A stretch of DNA of 64,000 bases from NCBI RefSeq assembly GCF_003148385.1, contig NZ_CP029463.1:1178001-1242000 (forward strand). The letters are read 5' to 3'. Of this stretch, positions 16,490-26,029 are shown one piece after another (the first letter of the stretch is position 1; every line of letters starts with the position of its first letter). The stretch comes from Flavobacterium sediminis (GTDB lineage Bacteria > Bacteroidota > Bacteroidia > Flavobacteriales > Flavobacteriaceae). The position numbers and the translations under genes were made by a program. Under the pieces are notes generated by a model. It was not told where the DNA came from. It was given only the letters and a program-made list of their open reading frames with translations, and did not search any database.

Positions 16490-19400
16490 ATGACGCAAAG
16501 TTACTGCCTGCTTTTTAACCTGATAAACGGAGTGGAAATTTCATCCGTTCAGGCGTCGTTGTGTTTTGTTCTCAGTTTCTTTTCTTTTATTAAACTGAGT
16601 ATTTTTTACAAATATTTAGTTATTTATCTTTTTTCATTTATTGTTATCTCTATTTTCTTTGCCCGAATATGGAATAAGTCTACAAAATTCAAATTCAGAA
16701 ACAGTATTCTGTTAGAAACGCATGACGCTGCTGAATTCAACACTTACTTTCTGTATTTAGGTCTTATTTTCCCTTCTGTTGAAATTTTCCATCAGATCTT
16801 TGGCAGCACTAACCATTACAAGCTTATCGACTCTCTTGTTCTTGGCGGAATTTGTCTTTTCTTTTTTTATCTTACTTCCAAGAAACAATTCATAAAGTAT
16901 TCCCAAACGCTATTTACAGTTTGTTTTTTAGCTTATTATGCTACAACTATCTATAATTTAGTATTCTATAAAATTGATTTCATCACTTTTTCAGAATATC
17001 TTCTATTGCTTTTTTTCTCTTTCAATATTTTCAAACAAATAAAAATATACTTTTTATTCATTTCTCTGTCTTTTCTGTTTTTGTTGGGACTTTTATACCT
17101 GAAACCGGGTGAAACAATACCGCTTATAGCCTTAATCAATTCGATCTTTATCATATTAGTCATCAACTTTGCCCGAAGACTTAATATCATTCACACAAAC
17201 GAGAAGTTATTTCTCTCAAATGAGATTATCAATAATGCGAATTCATTAATCATTGCTACAGATAAATTAGGAAATCTGGTTTATTGCAACGATTCAATCT
17301 CTAAAATTCTAGGCTATACACCGGAAGAGGTAATGGGAGATAATTTTTGGAAACTGACACAGGATACCGATTTTAAAAATGTTGATTACAATCAAAAATT
17401 TAAGCCTAACACTATTTACAATCGGAAATTACGATGTAAGAACGGAGAAATCAAATACATTCAATGGTCTGACTTCAAATACAACGACAATCTTTTTGTT
17501 GCCAGCGGACAGGACATTACGTCTAAAATCCTCATTGAGAATAAATACTATGAATTTGTTAAAAATGCCCGAGATATTATTTATGAAACAGACAAATATG
17601 GTGTTATAACGTATTGTAACGACTTTACGTTTCAACTTACAGGATATGAATCTCATGAACTAATAGGTAAGCACTATAGCAATTTTATAAGAGACGATTA
17701 TAAAAAAACCATCGAGAATTACTACATCAGTAACGGAGTAGAGAATGCAGAAATAGAAATTCTGGAATTTCCTATTCTAGCTAAGAACGGAACAAGTATT
17801 TGGGTTTCTCAAAAAATCTCCATTCAAAGAAATGAATATGGCAAAATTACCGGATATTCTTCTATAATGCGGGATATCACGTTTACAAAGTCTGTAGAAA
17901 TGGAGGAGAAACGACGCTTAGACCGCATCACTCACCTCAATCAGATTTCAAATAAATTATCAACGCTTGATTTTCTGAAATTTGAAAGCCTGAGTCAATT
18001 ATTAAAACACATCACTAAAGAGGCCTCCATAGGTTTAGAAATTGAACGCGTAAGCCTTTGGGAAAACTTTGATGACCACATCAGTTTAGAAAATCTATAC
18101 ATCCACAAAGAGAAAAAGCATTCAACAGATCTTAAATTATTTAAGGATAAATTTCCGAATTATTTTAGCTCAATTGATTCAATGCCTATAGTAATTGCTT
18201 CTGATGCGTCTAAAAACCCATATACCCGAGAATTTTACAACTCTTATTTTAAGAGTTATAACATTACCTCACTTTTAGATCTTCCCATTTACATTTCCGG
18301 AAAATTAACTGCGATTTTATGTTTTGAGGCTACTGACAAAATCAGAAACTGGACACATGAAGACATTAATTTTGCAAAGACAGTTTCTGAGATCATTGCA
18401 TTAGCAATACAAACTTTTAAACGAAAAGAAGCGGAAAGTCAGATCATCTATAAAAACAAAATATTAACTGCTATAGCAGAGGTTACCAGCAAACTTTTGG
18501 TAAAAAAAGAATACAATCAGATTCTGGATTCCTCTGTTGAAGTTATTGCAAAGACATTAAATGTAAACCGCTTATATTACTTTGAAAATGATCTGAACAG
18601 TAATTTACTGAGTCAAAAATTTGAATGGGTTTCTTCCCCTGAACTTGCTGAGATCAACAATCCTGATCTACAGAATGTTCCTCACAATACATTTCCTACC
18701 TTGATGCGCAAATTGCTAAAAAATGAAAATTTTGAAGCCATTGTACAGGAATTGGAACCAAGTAATCTGAAAGAAATACTTTTAGCTCAACAAATCAAAT
18801 CGATCTTGATCATTCCTCTTTTTTACAAGAGTACCTTTTTCGGTTTCTTGGGTTTTGACGACTGCTATGTGGAACGGAAATGGTCTTCAGAAGAAATGAA
18901 CATTCTTAGAACATTAGCTAACAATATATCGGCAACCATTGCCCGTATTAATAATGAAAGGATTATAAAAGAAAATGAAGATAAATTTAAGCTCTTAGCC
19001 AACAATATCCCTGCAGGTGTCTATCTCGTTCGATTTGACGAGAACCGTTCTAAAATATACTTAAACAATGAAATTGAAAGACTTACCGGCTATAGCAAAG
19101 AAGATTTTCTAAGTAACAAGATCAAACTTTCGGATCTGTACCATCCGGAAGATAAAGAAGCGGCTTTAGAAGAGATCAGCCTTAGTGTAAAAAATAAAAC
19201 TCCGTTTCATATTACAAGTCGAATCATAAAAAAAGACAACAGCATTATATGGATCGAAGAATTTGGCGAAGCCATCTTTATTGACGGAAACATAGAATAT
19301 ATTGAAGGAGTAGTCTTAGACATTACAGAAAGAAAAAATATTGAAGAAGCTATTTTGGCTAAAGAAGTTGCTGAAAAATCAAATAAAGCAAAATCTGAAT

Positions 19401-20887
19401 TTTTAGCCAATATGAGCCACGAAATCCGTACTCCGCTCAACGGAATCATAGGGTTTAGTAAACTATTGCTCAACACTGAAACGACCGGAGTACAAAAACA
19501 ATACTTAGAGACTGTAAATCAATCTGCAGAAACACTTTTAAATGTGGTAAATGACATTCTGGACATTTCAAAAATTGAGGCTGGAAAATTACTTTTGGAA
19601 AACAGTAAAATCGACATCCATTCTGTGGTTAACGAATCTGTTGATATGCTCAAGTTCAATGCCCACCAGAAAGGTCTGGAAATCCTGATCAATATCCACG
19701 AAGACATAAAATGCAACATCTGGACCGATGAAATACGATTGAAACAGATCCTGCAAAACTTGCTTAGCAATGCGATAAAGTTTACTTTAAAAGGTGAAAT
19801 TGAAATTGAAATTTCAAATGTAGAAGAAAATCCCGATCAGGAATTTTCCAAAATAATGTTCAGCATTAAAGATACGGGCATAGGAATAAAACCGGAAAAC
19901 AAGACTAAAATATTAGAAGCTTTTTCTCAGGAAGACACCTCCACAACTCGTAATTTCGGAGGAACCGGACTGGGATTATCCATTACTAATAATCTTTTGA
20001 AATTAATGGACAGCGAACTGATTATTGAAAGCGAACCTAACAAGGGCAGTACATTCAGTTTTATTCTTAATGTAAAAGCTGAAAAATGCAAAACTCATTT
20101 TATATTAGTCAATAATCAATTTAAAGATACATTAATCATAGAAGACAATCCGCGTGTTGCGGCTATCATTCAACGTATATTCAATTCATTTGACATCAGA
20201 AACACCGTTGCAACCGACAAAGACACATTATGCGAAACCATTGCCAACTCAAATTACGACCTGATCTTATTAGATTATGAATATCTAGGGGATAAATTAA
20301 CCGCAAAAATCATCAAAAACAATCCGAATATTAAGTGTATTGTTATGCATAATGCAACTACGAACTTTCCTGAGATCAAAAATTTCAAAAACGGTTCTTC
20401 AATCATAAAACCGATAAAGCTTAATATCCTCCAAAATTACCTGAACAAAATAAATAATGAAAATGAACCGATCATTATTCCTGTTTCTGAAGAAAAAAAC
20501 AAATCAAACAGTACAATAGACCTATTAATAGTAGAAGACAACAAGATCAATTTACTACTCACCAAAACACTTATATCTAAAAGCTTCCCTAATATCATTA
20601 TTCACGAAGCACATAACGGATTAGAAGCGCTAAAAAAATTCAAACAAGTTAACCCTAAAGTCACTTTAATGGACATCCAAATGCCTGTTATGAATGGTTA
20701 TGAGGCAACTGTTGAGATCAGAAAAATTAATCCGAGGGCAATAATTATTGCTCTTACTGCCGGAATCATTGCCGGTGAAAAAGAAAAATGCATGGACATT
20801 GGCATGAAGGATTTCATCATAAAACCTATTGACAAAAAAATATTTAAAAACACACTTCAAAAGTGGCTTAAAACTTTAGAACGCTAA
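16490..20887 (+). CDS. Large membrane PAS/GAF hybrid sensor histidine kinase with two receiver domains
   Basis: 1465-aa sensor. N-terminal membrane region of about six to seven helices (to residue about 235), then two PAS domains (about 240-345 and 350-470), two GAF domains (about 490-645 and 660-830), a third PAS (about 850-980), HisKA with FLANMSHEIRTPLNG (His977), HATPase_c (NLLSNAIKFT, DTGIGI, FGGTGLGLSI), a receiver domain with an Asp at 1262 (ILLDYEYL) that lacks the usual second acidic/TMP features and looks degenerate, and a canonical C-terminal receiver (LLIVEDNKIN, phospho-acceptor Asp1395 in TLMDIQMPVMNGYEA). No partner regulator is adjacent; output is probably through phosphorelay. 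Divergent from the DPP-IV operon. Confidence 0.9.
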   Translation: MTQSYCLLFNLINGVEISSVQASLCFVLSFFSFIKLSIFYKYLVIYLFSFIVISIFFARIWNKSTKFKFRNSILLETHDAAEFNTYFLYLGLIFPSVEIFHQIFGSTNHYKLIDSLVLGGICLFFFYLTSKKQFIKYSQTLFTVCFLAYYATTIYNLVFYKIDFITFSEYLLLLFFSFNIFKQIKIYFLFISLSFLFLLGLLYLKPGETIPLIALINSIFIILVINFARRLNIIHTNEKLFLSNEIINNANSLIIATDKLGNLVYCNDSISKILGYTPEEVMGDNFWKLTQDTDFKNVDYNQKFKPNTIYNRKLRCKNGEIKYIQWSDFKYNDNLFVASGQDITSKILIENKYYEFVKNARDIIYETDKYGVITYCNDFTFQLTGYESHELIGKHYSNFIRDDYKKTIENYYISNGVENAEIEILEFPILAKNGTSIWVSQKISIQRNEYGKITGYSSIMRDITFTKSVEMEEKRRLDRITHLNQISNKLSTLDFLKFESLSQLLKHITKEASIGLEIERVSLWENFDDHISLENLYIHKEKKHSTDLKLFKDKFPNYFSSIDSMPIVIASDASKNPYTREFYNSYFKSYNITSLLDLPIYISGKLTAILCFEATDKIRNWTHEDINFAKTVSEIIALAIQTFKRKEAESQIIYKNKILTAIAEVTSKLLVKKEYNQILDSSVEVIAKTLNVNRLYYFENDLNSNLLSQKFEWVSSPELAEINNPDLQNVPHNTFPTLMRKLLKNENFEAIVQELEPSNLKEILLAQQIKSILIIPLFYKSTFFGFLGFDDCYVERKWSSEEMNILRTLANNISATIARINNERIIKENEDKFKLLANNIPAGVYLVRFDENRSKIYLNNEIERLTGYSKEDFLSNKIKLSDLYHPEDKEAALEEISLSVKNKTPFHITSRIIKKDNSIIWIEEFGEAIFIDGNIEYIEGVVLDITERKNIEEAILAKEVAEKSNKAKSEFLANMSHEIRTPLNGIIGFSKLLLNTETTGVQKQYLETVNQSAETLLNVVNDILDISKIEAGKLLLENSKIDIHSVVNESVDMLKFNAHQKGLEILINIHEDIKCNIWTDEIRLKQILQNLLSNAIKFTLKGEIEIEISNVEENPDQEFSKIMFSIKDTGIGIKPENKTKILEAFSQEDTSTTRNFGGTGLGLSITNNLLKLMDSELIIESEPNKGSTFSFILNVKAEKCKTHFILVNNQFKDTLIIEDNPRVAAIIQRIFNSFDIRNTVATDKDTLCETIANSNYDLILLDYEYLGDKLTAKIIKNNPNIKCIVMHNATTNFPEIKNFKNGSSIIKPIKLNILQNYLNKINNENEPIIIPVSEEKNKSNSTIDLLIVEDNKINLLLTKTLISKSFPNIIIHEAHNGLEALKKFKQVNPKVTLMDIQMPVMNGYEATVEIRKINPRAIIIALTAGIIAGEKEKCMDIGMKDFIIKPIDKKIFKNTLQKWLKTLER

Positions 20888-20894
20888 TATTTCC

Positions 20895-20902
20895 TATCTT
20901 TG
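20895..20902 (+). promoter_or_regulatory. -7 box of the HMG-CoA reductase gene
   Basis: TATCTTTG exactly fits the Bacteroidota -7 consensus TAnnTTTG and is followed by an ATG 23 nt later. It allows HMG-CoA reductase to be expressed separately from the upstream kinase. Confidence 0.6.
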
Positions 20903-20924
20903 CATTTCTAAATTAACGTGCAAA

Positions 20925-22241
20925 ATGACCCAAAACATAAAAGGCTTTTCCAAACTTACAAAAGAGGAAAAAATCAACTGGATTGCTCAAACTTATTTTT
21001 CCAATCCGGCAGAAGCCAAAACAGTAATTACACAATACTGGAACAACAATGAGGAACTTCAAAAACTTCACGACGAATTTATCGAAAACACCTTAACTAA
21101 TTTTTATTTACCTTATGGTGTGGCACCTAATTTCCTTATTAACGGAAAGAGCTACACAATCCCTATGGCTATTGAAGAAAGTTCTGTCGTAGCTGCAGCT
21201 TCTAAAGCGGCCAAGTTTTGGAGTGAAAGAAGCGGTTTTAAAACTACCATCATTGACACCGAAAAAATCGGTCAGGTTCATTTTTTATTTGACGGAAACG
21301 CAGATGAGTTAGAAGCCTTTTTTGATTGTATAAAAGCAAAATTCTGGATCGACACGGATGAATTCACCAAGAATATGCAAAAAAGAGGTGGAGGAATTGT
21401 CAATATTCAGTTAATCAATAAAACACACGAATTAGAGCACTACTATCAACTTCATGCTACTTTCAACACAAAAGACAGCATGGGAGCTAATTTTATCAAC
21501 ACCTGCTTAGAACAATTTGCTAAGACGTTAGTGAACGAAGCTCAGGAATATACTCCTTTCCTAAAAGAAAACCGGACAATCCAGGTTATTATGAGTATCT
21601 TAAGCAATTATGTCCCGAATTGCTTGGTTCGCGTAGAAGTATCGAGCCCCGTTGATAATATGAGTGATGATAAAAGTATTGAAGGAAAAGAATTTGCAGA
21701 GAAATTTGCAACAGCAGTCAAAATTGCCGAAATAGAACCTTATAGAGCCGTTACTCACAACAAAGGTATTATGAACGGTATTGATGCTGTGGTTATCGCT
21801 ACCGGAAATGATTTCAGAGCGATAGAAGCCGGAGTACATGCCTTTGCCGGTAAAGACGGACAATATTCTAGTTTATCTCATGCTAAAATAGAAAACGGAA
21901 TCTTCACTTTCTGGATGGATATTCCACTTGCTTTAGGTACCATCGGAGGTCTAACTTCCCTGCATCCCTTAGTAAAGTTCTCTCTTGAAATGTTAGGCAA
22001 ACCATCAGCAGAAGAACTTATGCAAATTATAGCTGCTGCCGGTCTGGCACAGAATTTTGCTGCCGTTCGATCCTTAACCACTACAGGTATTCAAAAAGGG
22101 CACATGAAAATGCACATCATGAACATTCTGAATCAACATCACGCCACTAAAGAAGAAAAATTACAAGTCTTGGAATACTTTAAAGACACTACTATTTCTC
22201 ACAGTCTGGTTGTTGATTATTTAGAAAGTTTAAGAAGCTGA
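20925..22241 (+). CDS. Hydroxymethylglutaryl-CoA reductase (class II-like)
   Basis: 438-aa enzyme that reduces HMG-CoA to mevalonate. Visible motifs: AIEESSVVAAASKAAKF (about residues 82-98, with the catalytic Glu), the conserved DSMGANFINTC (Asp/Met/Asn region), NKGIMNGIDAVVIATGND, LALGTIGGLTSLHP and a C-terminal GHMKMH containing the catalytic His. This is the entry step of the mevalonate isoprenoid route, used by Flavobacteria. It is followed by a GHMP kinase 71 nt downstream on the same strand, supporting a pathway cluster. Coenzyme preference cannot be read safely. Confidence 0.94.
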   Translation: MTQNIKGFSKLTKEEKINWIAQTYFSNPAEAKTVITQYWNNNEELQKLHDEFIENTLTNFYLPYGVAPNFLINGKSYTIPMAIEESSVVAAASKAAKFWSERSGFKTTIIDTEKIGQVHFLFDGNADELEAFFDCIKAKFWIDTDEFTKNMQKRGGGIVNIQLINKTHELEHYYQLHATFNTKDSMGANFINTCLEQFAKTLVNEAQEYTPFLKENRTIQVIMSILSNYVPNCLVRVEVSSPVDNMSDDKSIEGKEFAEKFATAVKIAEIEPYRAVTHNKGIMNGIDAVVIATGNDFRAIEAGVHAFAGKDGQYSSLSHAKIENGIFTFWMDIPLALGTIGGLTSLHPLVKFSLEMLGKPSAEELMQIIAAAGLAQNFAAVRSLTTTGIQKGHMKMHIMNILNQHHATKEEKLQVLEYFKDTTISHSLVVDYLESLRS

Positions 22242-22312
22242 TTTTAAACTATTACAACAGTATTTCTTCCTCCAATAAAAAGGATATTACTATCGCAAAC
22301 CGGTTAAAAACT

Positions 22313-23230
22313 ATGGAAATAAAAAAATATTATAGTAACGGGAAATTACTTTTTACAGGTGAATATTTAGTCCTTGACGGAGCCAAAGCATTAGCTGTTC
22401 CTACAAAATACGGACAAACCTTAGAAATTGCATCTGCTGACCAAAACCAAATTGAATGGACCAGTTATGACGCCGATCAAAGTATCTGGTTTCAAGACAT
22501 TCTTTTATTTGAAGATATTATTAAAAAAAGAAAATCGGATGATTACTCTGGTGTAAAAAATAAACTGATAGAGATTTTGTATCAGGCTTACAAACAAAAT
22601 CCTGCTTATATTGACGAAAATAACGGTTTTAAAATAGAAACACACTTAACCTTTCCCAGACTATGGGGACTGGGAACTTCTTCAACGCTTATAAATAATA
22701 TTGCACAATGGTTACAAATAGACGCTTTTGAACTATTAAGAAAAAGTTTTGGCGGTAGCGGATATGATGTTGCCTGCGCACAAAGTGATGCTCCTATAAT
22801 TTATTATCTGGAAAACGATGAGCCACATTTTAAAAAGGTAAATTTTAACCCGCCATTTAAAGAAAACATACACTTTGTATACCTCAACAAAAAACAAAGT
22901 AGCACAGCAGCTATCACACAATATTTTGCTAAAGAGCATAGCCACAGCAAAGTTTTCTCCAAAATAAACAAAATTACTTTTGATGCTTTAGACTGTCAGG
23001 ACGGACGTGATTTTGCTCTTTTAATGGAAAAACATCAGGCTTTAATGAGTGATGTTCTGGAAACTGAAACAGTAAAAGAAAAGTTATTTCCTGACTTCAA
23101 AGGTGTGATTAAAAGTTTGGGAGCTTGGGGTGGTGATTTCGTGATGGTAATCAGCAAAGATGATCCTACCGAATATTTTAACACTAAAGGGTTCAGCACC
23201 ATACTCAACTATAGTGAAATGGTTTTATAA
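22313..23230 (+). CDS. GHMP kinase of the GYDIA type (mevalonate pathway-associated)
   Basis: 305-aa GHMP-superfamily kinase. N-terminal KLLFTGEYLVLDGAKALAVP (residues 10-29) is the substrate-binding strand; LTFPRLWGLGTSSTLINNIAQ holds the glycine/serine-rich ATP loop in a diverged form; SFGGSGYDVACAQSDAPIIY gives the family its GYDIA name (here GYDVA). The C-terminal loop LGAWGGDFVMV matches GHMP motif 3. Located behind HMG-CoA reductase, so a mevalonate or phosphomevalonate kinase role is likely, but which intermediate it phosphorylates is an inference. Confidence 0.85.
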   Translation: MEIKKYYSNGKLLFTGEYLVLDGAKALAVPTKYGQTLEIASADQNQIEWTSYDADQSIWFQDILLFEDIIKKRKSDDYSGVKNKLIEILYQAYKQNPAYIDENNGFKIETHLTFPRLWGLGTSSTLINNIAQWLQIDAFELLRKSFGGSGYDVACAQSDAPIIYYLENDEPHFKKVNFNPPFKENIHFVYLNKKQSSTAAITQYFAKEHSHSKVFSKINKITFDALDCQDGRDFALLMEKHQALMSDVLETETVKEKLFPDFKGVIKSLGAWGGDFVMVISKDDPTEYFNTKGFSTILNYSEMVL

Positions 23231-23232
23231 AT

Positions 23233-23267
23233 AAAAAAAGAGAAGATATAAATCTTCTCTTTTTTTA
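23233..23267. terminator. Bidirectional terminator between GHMP kinase and M36 protease
   Basis: AAAAAAAGAGAAGAT / ATCTTCTCTTTTTTT with a tiny ATAA loop, flanked by A and T runs, located between two convergent genes. Confidence 0.9.
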
Positions 23268-23289
23268 TTATCTACTATCTAAAAACAGT

Positions 23290-25944
23290 TTATTGCTTGA
23301 TGATTTTTTGCGTATAACTTAAATTATCGCCTTGAACTTTCAACATATAAACACCCGCTTGCAACGACTGAATATTGATTGTACTTTCTAAATTAAAGCT
23401 ATCTACTTTTTGTTCTACAACAACTCTTCCATTCAAATCAAACAACTGAATGTTTAATTTACCTGAATAATTCAGGATGGAAATATTTAAGTTGTTGTTC
23501 GCCGGGTTAGGATATACTTTAAACATATCCGTATTCTCAAAATAATTAGCTGATAAAACACAGTTCGGACCCGGTGCAGGCTCAGTAAAATCTTCTGTTT
23601 GATCATTAATACCTGCTATTCCGCTATTTGTTCCTGATGAAGCATTTACCCCAAGACCTCTTCTGGCGAATACTTCCCAGATCATACAATAATCCTCACC
23701 TCCTGTTGTTGCCTGATCAGCTGCAATAATAGCATCTCTACCACTAACGAAAGATGGGTTACAAGGCTGTAATTTCATTGCATCTAATACTAACTGCATT
23801 ACTTTATTATTACCTCCGGTTCCGTTATATTTATCAGGATCAAAACCATACTTATCAATATACGCCCATGTTAAGTCCCAAAGCATAGTAGCCCACACTG
23901 TTCCTACTGAGTGCACATCTATATAATCTGAACCGTTATATGTATACCACATTCCGTTTGTATCTCCAAAAGTTAAAGGATCTATAGACATATCGGTTGA
24001 ATAAGGATATTGTCTGATACCTGTTCCGTTTGTAGGCTCACTATATAAAAATGTAGCGATCCCTTTTACATCAGTAGGTTGGTCTCCTGCCTGTACTTGC
24101 ATCATCAATGCTGCCCAATCAGACCATCCTTCTCCCATTTGTTCTGAACTCTGCAAACAAGAAGAATTTGATGCTCCGCCTGTCAAACGAGTTGATATAC
24201 CATGAGTATATTCGTGAGCTATAACTCCATTATCAAAATCTCCATCAGAATTGATAAATGTAACATCATCGTTTTTCAATGTAGCATTTACAGTTCCGGA
24301 AGCCATTTCCGCAATTAATGCTTCCCCTATGTTATAGGTAACAAAAACAGCCGGAATAGTAATTCCAGCATCTGCTCCCGACATGTTTACATATTGGTTC
24401 GGGTTTGCAGTATCATTATTAACAATGATAACAGCTGCAGCTCCTGCATTCTGTGCATTTAACACTTTAACCGTGAAATTACATGTTCCTCTTCTAATCA
24501 CTACGATTTTACCTGCTAATTGAGCAGCATTTACTGCTGTTTCACAAGCATCGGTATTATCAGGAGTTGCATCCTGATACAATACTAAATCAGTAGTCAA
24601 TCCCGGAAGAGCAGGTAAATCTATATGCCCCGGATCAAAAGCATTATCTGCCGCATAATAATCTCCGGCTATCGAAGATGGCGAATTTATTGTCAAATAA
24701 TAAGGAACAGGTCCTACATCCCATAAATACATTTGCATTCTAGGGCTTGAACCATCAACAGGTGTAGAAAAGTTTGCATTATTCGTTCCGCTTCCATCTT
24801 GAGCATCAGCATAAACAAAATCACCAAAGAAAGTTGTTGTTCCTCCGTTACCGTAATTATTCTTTTGAAAATTACCATTAACTTCATTAAATCCGTAATG
24901 GTACCAAACATCGTGCATGATGTTGTTCATATAAAACAAATTCGTTGTCGCAGCATCAGTATAAGTTGTCGCAGCAACACCTATACCTCCATAAGGGAAG
25001 TCGAATACTAAACTAGCACCTCCGTCAGGATAATTTCCGTTTCCGTTATTCCCGTTCTGATCTTCTTGAGCAAAAACATTATTACCTCTGGTATATGTAT
25101 ACTCTGCTCCGTCAATTTGATTTATATCATGCCATCCGTAAGGCGAAGCCACTAAGTCGTAAGGACTGGACAGTAATTGTCTGGAACCGTGATTAGGACT
25201 TTCTATTTCAAAAGGTAAAACATTATATGTACTTGACTCACTTAACAGTGTAGTTGTCGGTACATTAAACATTTTTTTGTATGAAAAGAAATTTTGTGAA
25301 TCATGATGATGTTCCGGATCAGCACATCCTTTAAAGTCACAAGAAATAACCCAGTCGTGTTTTTCCAAAAGTTCTCCGTTTACTGCATCAATCCTAACGC
25401 TCCATAGATGTTTATAATCTTGAGAGTAATATGTCAGATCCCAAGCTAAGTGCAAATAATCATTTACTGAAGCATAAACTATTTTAGCCGTAGCTGAATC
25501 ATCCAAATTTCCGTTAGAAAGTACAATTCGACCTCCGTTATAATCGAGCACCTGGTGAGAAACTGCATTCTCTCCTAAGTTTTGATGTGCATAATTGAAA
25601 GCTTCTAATACATCTACAACAGGTGTAGCTGTATTTATCTTTGAGCTTAAATTCTGAACAAATTTCACATCCGCATTTATTACCGCATCATTTTTAATCC
25701 AGAAATTAGAAACTGAATTAAAAACTTCAACTCCTTGATAATTTTGTTTTACGTAGTAATTGGTTATACCAGTCGCTTCACTGTTTGCAGTACTTTCAAC
25801 AAACCAATCATTCACATCAGATTGGCTTAATCCTAATTTTTGTCTGTTAGTGTTCAGATACTCCTGAACCTTCGAATTATAGTCTTGAGCAAAAGTTACC
25901 AGACCCACCGAAAACAAAACAAAAAATTGTAATGTTTTTTTCAT
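23290..25944 (-). CDS. Secreted M36 (fungalysin-like) metallopeptidase with PA domain and T9SS type A sorting domain
   Basis: 884-aa secreted protease. Signal peptide (about residues 1-19), an FTP-type propeptide (20-200), then the zinc protease domain interrupted by a protease-associated domain (about 450-560, including ACETAVNAAQLAGKIVVIRRG). Zinc motif HEYTH at 577-581, with the third ligand probably Glu605 in GEGWSD. The C-terminus (FKVYPNPANNNLNI ... GVYMLKVQ ... TQKIIKQ) is a T9SS type A sorting domain, so export across the outer membrane by the type IX system is expected. Its promoter is one of the clearest in the window. Role: extracellular protein digestion, complementary to the DPP-IV/POT peptide-uptake cluster. 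Confidence 0.94.
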   Translation of the reverse strand: MKKTLQFFVLFSVGLVTFAQDYNSKVQEYLNTNRQKLGLSQSDVNDWFVESTANSEATGITNYYVKQNYQGVEVFNSVSNFWIKNDAVINADVKFVQNLSSKINTATPVVDVLEAFNYAHQNLGENAVSHQVLDYNGGRIVLSNGNLDDSATAKIVYASVNDYLHLAWDLTYYSQDYKHLWSVRIDAVNGELLEKHDWVISCDFKGCADPEHHHDSQNFFSYKKMFNVPTTTLLSESSTYNVLPFEIESPNHGSRQLLSSPYDLVASPYGWHDINQIDGAEYTYTRGNNVFAQEDQNGNNGNGNYPDGGASLVFDFPYGGIGVAATTYTDAATTNLFYMNNIMHDVWYHYGFNEVNGNFQKNNYGNGGTTTFFGDFVYADAQDGSGTNNANFSTPVDGSSPRMQMYLWDVGPVPYYLTINSPSSIAGDYYAADNAFDPGHIDLPALPGLTTDLVLYQDATPDNTDACETAVNAAQLAGKIVVIRRGTCNFTVKVLNAQNAGAAAVIIVNNDTANPNQYVNMSGADAGITIPAVFVTYNIGEALIAEMASGTVNATLKNDDVTFINSDGDFDNGVIAHEYTHGISTRLTGGASNSSCLQSSEQMGEGWSDWAALMMQVQAGDQPTDVKGIATFLYSEPTNGTGIRQYPYSTDMSIDPLTFGDTNGMWYTYNGSDYIDVHSVGTVWATMLWDLTWAYIDKYGFDPDKYNGTGGNNKVMQLVLDAMKLQPCNPSFVSGRDAIIAADQATTGGEDYCMIWEVFARRGLGVNASSGTNSGIAGINDQTEDFTEPAPGPNCVLSANYFENTDMFKVYPNPANNNLNISILNYSGKLNIQLFDLNGRVVVEQKVDSFNLESTINIQSLQAGVYMLKVQGDNLSYTQKIIKQ

Positions 25945-25972
25945 TATTAATTTATAGTTAAGTTAAGTTCAA

Positions 25973-26003
25973 CAAAATTAAAACATTACGCAATAAAAGC
26001 AAA
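25973..26003 (-). promoter_or_regulatory. Consensus Flavobacterium promoter of the M36 protease gene
   Basis: Read on the minus strand: -33 TTTG at 26003-26000, exactly 19 nt, then -7 TAATTTTG at 25980-25973, matching TTTG-N19-TAnnTTTG. The predicted transcription start lies about 20 nt before the ATG. Confidence 0.75.
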
Positions 26004-26029
26004 TAATTTTGACACTTTCCACATTTTAA

